Assembly (NCBI RefSeq): GCF_012584515.1
Contig: NZ_CP051461.1
Location: 728,001 to 792,000, forward strand
From: Polaromonas vacuolata
GTDB lineage: Bacteria > Pseudomonadota > Gammaproteobacteria > Burkholderiales > Burkholderiaceae_C
DNA: 64,000 bases
Reading direction: 5' to 3'
Positions within the stretch are counted from its first letter, which is position 1. Each line of letters starts with the position of its first letter. The notes beneath the pieces are model-generated. The model was not told the DNA's origin. It made no database searches and saw only the letters and a program-made list of their open reading frames with translations. Positions 62,144 through 64,000 of this stretch are shown here, in pieces. The position numbers and the translations under genes were made by a program.

Positions 62144-63481
62144 TTATTTAGCAACCAGTAGCGCTTGAACTGGTTGCAAATCGAGCTCAGTCAAACTGCC
62201 ATTGGCTTGACGCAAACGCAAGCCGCCTAGCAGCACGTTATAGCGAGCCTGAGCCAAGTCGCGCTTGGTTTGAAACAGCTGGCTTTGCGAGTTGAGTACG
62301 TCGATATTGATGCGTACGCCGACTTGGTAACCAAGCTTGTTGGCGTCTAGTGCGCTTTGGCTAGAAAGCTCTGCTGCTTCTAGCGCTTTGACTTGGCCTA
62401 GGTTAGATACCACACCGTAAAACGCCGTGCGTGTGGCTTGGGCTACGCTGCGGCGTGCGCCTTCTAAATCGCTTTGTGATTTGTCTCTGAGGAACAAGGT
62501 TTCGCGAATCCGGTTTTCGACTGAAAAACCAGAAAAAATCGGCACGTTTAGCAACAAGCCTACTGTGCCGGTATTGGTGCGATACGCCAGCGCTGAGGTG
62601 GTGGCTGTGCCAGATGGGTTACGAGCAACGTTGTAACTCGCGTTCAAATCTAGCGTGGGTTTGTGACCGGCTTGGGCTTTTTGGATTTCAAGCTCGGCGA
62701 CTTCAAGCCCATTTTTGGCTTGACGTATCAAGGGGTGTAAGGCTTCTGCTTGATCGACCAAACTGTTGGGATCGGCCGGCAGTATCGAAGGCAGTATGGT
62801 TGGCGTTGCCAGTGCCAAGGGTTGGGTTCCCGTTCGGCCTACGAGTTGATCGAGCGCGATTTTTTTAATCCGTAAATCATTGTCTGCGGCTATTTCTTGC
62901 GCCACGACCAAATCGAAGCGGGCTTGTGCTTCGCGGGTGTCGGTAATCGTGGCGGTGCCGACTTCGAAGTTACGTTTGGCTGAAGCCAGTTGCTCGGAGA
63001 CGGCGCTTTTCTGGGCCAGCACAAAGGTCAAAGTGTCTTGCGCGGCGAGCACATCAAAGTAGCTTTGGCTGGCGCGCAGGATTAAATCTTGCTCTGCCGC
63101 ATCGAGCTGCGCTCTGGCTTGCGCCACTTGCGGCTGGCTTTGCAAATAACTGGCCCAATTGGCTGGTCGGTAAAGCGGCTGGCTGGCGGTGAGGCCTAGA
63201 CTTTGGTTGCTAAAGCTGCGCTCTATGACGGGTGCGCTATTTTCAAAACGGCTAGCGCTAGCACCCAGCGATAGACCGGCGCTGGGCAGCAAACCGGCCC
63301 TAGTCTGGTCGGCTTTTGCAACGGTGGCGTCGTACTGCAATCTAGCTGACTGGTAGCTGGCATCGAATGCACGCGCCGCCGTGTAAAGCTCACCCAAGCT
63401 TTGGGCCTTAGCCGTCAGACAGGAAACGAGTAGCAGGCCAGCAATAGCCAGTGGCATTGGTGATTTGTCTTGCAGGTTCAT
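62144..63481 (-). CDS. tolC: TolC-family outer-membrane channel protein
   Basis: 445 residues from the ATG at 63481. A signal peptide (PLAIAGLLLVSCLTAKAQ) is followed by SLGELYTAARAFDASYQSARLQYDA and two outer-membrane-efflux repeats with GLTASQPLYRPANW. It is distinct from the NodT lipoprotein of the RND operon. It is the general TolC of type I export and drug efflux, located upstream of a rhodanese and a methyltransferase gene. Confidence 0.93.
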   Translation of the reverse strand: MNLQDKSPMPLAIAGLLLVSCLTAKAQSLGELYTAARAFDASYQSARLQYDATVAKADQTRAGLLPSAGLSLGASASRFENSAPVIERSFSNQSLGLTASQPLYRPANWASYLQSQPQVAQARAQLDAAEQDLILRASQSYFDVLAAQDTLTFVLAQKSAVSEQLASAKRNFEVGTATITDTREAQARFDLVVAQEIAADNDLRIKKIALDQLVGRTGTQPLALATPTILPSILPADPNSLVDQAEALHPLIRQAKNGLEVAELEIQKAQAGHKPTLDLNASYNVARNPSGTATTSALAYRTNTGTVGLLLNVPIFSGFSVENRIRETLFLRDKSQSDLEGARRSVAQATRTAFYGVVSNLGQVKALEAAELSSQSALDANKLGYQVGVRINIDVLNSQSQLFQTKRDLAQARYNVLLGGLRLRQANGSLTELDLQPVQALLVAK

Positions 63482-63534
63482 AGTCGTTGGCTTGGATGTT
63501 GCTGAGCGAGGAGTCAAAAATGATTAGGGCGCTA

Positions 63535-63912
63535 TCAATAGTGCGGAACGCTGGTGTCAAGTTGGTTCGACCAAGCTTGTATTCCGCCCTGTAAATTGAC
63601 CACCGCACTAAAACCGTTTTGGGCTAAAAAACTGGCGACGCGCTGACTGCGTATGCCGTGGTGGCAAAGGCAGGCTATTGGCTGATCGCCGTCGAGAGCA
63701 TCTTGTAGCTCACTCAGGCGAGCCGATATCTGACCCATGGGAATGTGCAACAGCGTGAAACCGTCGGGCTGTACGGATGCGATTTGTAATTCCCAGTTTT
63801 CTCTAACATCGAGCACTATGGGCTGGATTTTCTCAGCAGTCGATTTTGCGTCGGCGCTGAGGGCAACGTCGCGCCAGGCTAGAAAATTTGCAGGGTTGAG
63901 TTGAAGTGTCAT
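63535..63912 (-). CDS. Rhodanese-like domain protein
   Basis: 125 residues with one rhodanese domain. The active-site loop CHHGIRS places the catalytic Cys at residue 83, and PIVLDVREN and QGGIQAWS are the family hallmarks. It is a GlpE/PspE-like single-domain sulfurtransferase. It lies between tolC and the methyltransferase gene on the same strand. Confidence 0.92.
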   Translation of the reverse strand: MTLQLNPANFLAWRDVALSADAKSTAEKIQPIVLDVRENWELQIASVQPDGFTLLHIPMGQISARLSELQDALDGDQPIACLCHHGIRSQRVASFLAQNGFSAVVNLQGGIQAWSNQLDTSVPHY

Positions 63913-63932
63913 TAGGCTTTTTCAGGGACTGA

Positions 63933-64000
63933 TTAAAAGCTAAAGCGCGATGGCTCGGGGAAGTTTTGCAAGCGCGGCGCGACAGTGTCCCAGGCTTGCG
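63933..64000 (-). CDS. 3' end of a probable protein-L-isoaspartate O-methyltransferase
   Basis: A minus-strand frame enters from the right edge and ends with a TAA at 63933-63935. The visible C-terminus reads WDTVAPRLQNFPEPSRFSF, which fits the C-terminal FxEP(S)RFxF ending of PIMT-like enzymes often seen beside rhodanese and tolC in this order. Only 22 residues are visible, so the call rests on a short end and on gene order. Confidence 0.5.
   Translation of the reverse strand, partial: QAWDTVAPRLQNFPEPSRFSF

Overview
The window looks like a chromosome segment of a beta-proteobacterium of the order Burkholderiales, most likely Comamonadaceae or a close relative. This is inferred from the DUF1800/DUF1501 pair, the Bug-type (TctC) solute receptor, the MdtABC/NodT efflux operon and the ordinary Burkholderiales codon usage. 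No 16S rRNA is present, so the genus is left open.

Layout. 1-3014: a DUF1501 (partial) / DUF1800 secreted-protein pair. 3015-6589: an AT-rich, gene-poor stretch with structured non-coding DNA, a cysteine-less FNR-like regulator and a decayed IS3-family transposase, ending at a tRNA-Ser(UGA). 6761-7960: a Bcr/CflA-type MFS pump. 8187-12745: urease genes ureABCEFG on the minus strand, with a sigma-54 promoter and an NtrC-like site in front of ureA. 13454-15120: a small unknown protein, IF-1 and a candidate type III effector. 15511-24763: an MdtABC-like RND operon with a NodT outer-membrane factor. 24811-32527: housekeeping and miscellaneous genes (FKBP, lone receiver domain, nuclease-fused XPD-type helicase, cytochrome b561, EF-hand protein, two alcohol dehydrogenases). 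32696-34114: a CesT-type chaperone followed by a GNAT-domain protein, resembling a type III secretion chaperone/effector pair. 34822-62117: ureide and purine catabolism (ureD, UraD-AllC fusion, PuuE, UraH, XdhC, cysteine hydrolase, PuuD, XdhBA, LysR, a BMP-type ABC importer, adenine/adenosine deaminase). It is interrupted by a DUF234 ATPase, an IS30 copy and a tartrate/glycerate module. 62144-64000: TolC, rhodanese and the 3' end of a probable protein-L-isoaspartate methyltransferase.

How it works together. The importer would bring in nucleosides or purine bases. The deaminase gives hypoxanthine, XdhAB (matured by XdhC) makes urate, and membrane PuuD oxidises urate to 5-hydroxyisourate. UraH and the UraD half of the fusion give allantoin, PuuE gives allantoate, and the AllC half removes ammonia. 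Urease, with UreD encoded inside the ureide cluster 22 kb from the other ure genes, would release ammonia from urea. The NtrC/sigma-54 signals suggest nitrogen-limitation control. Glycerate kinase could receive glyoxylate-derived carbon.

The least ordinary content is the chaperone/effector pair plus a second effector candidate with a similar acid-free N-terminus, which point to contact with a eukaryotic host, and the structured AT-rich region at 3.0-6.6 kb.
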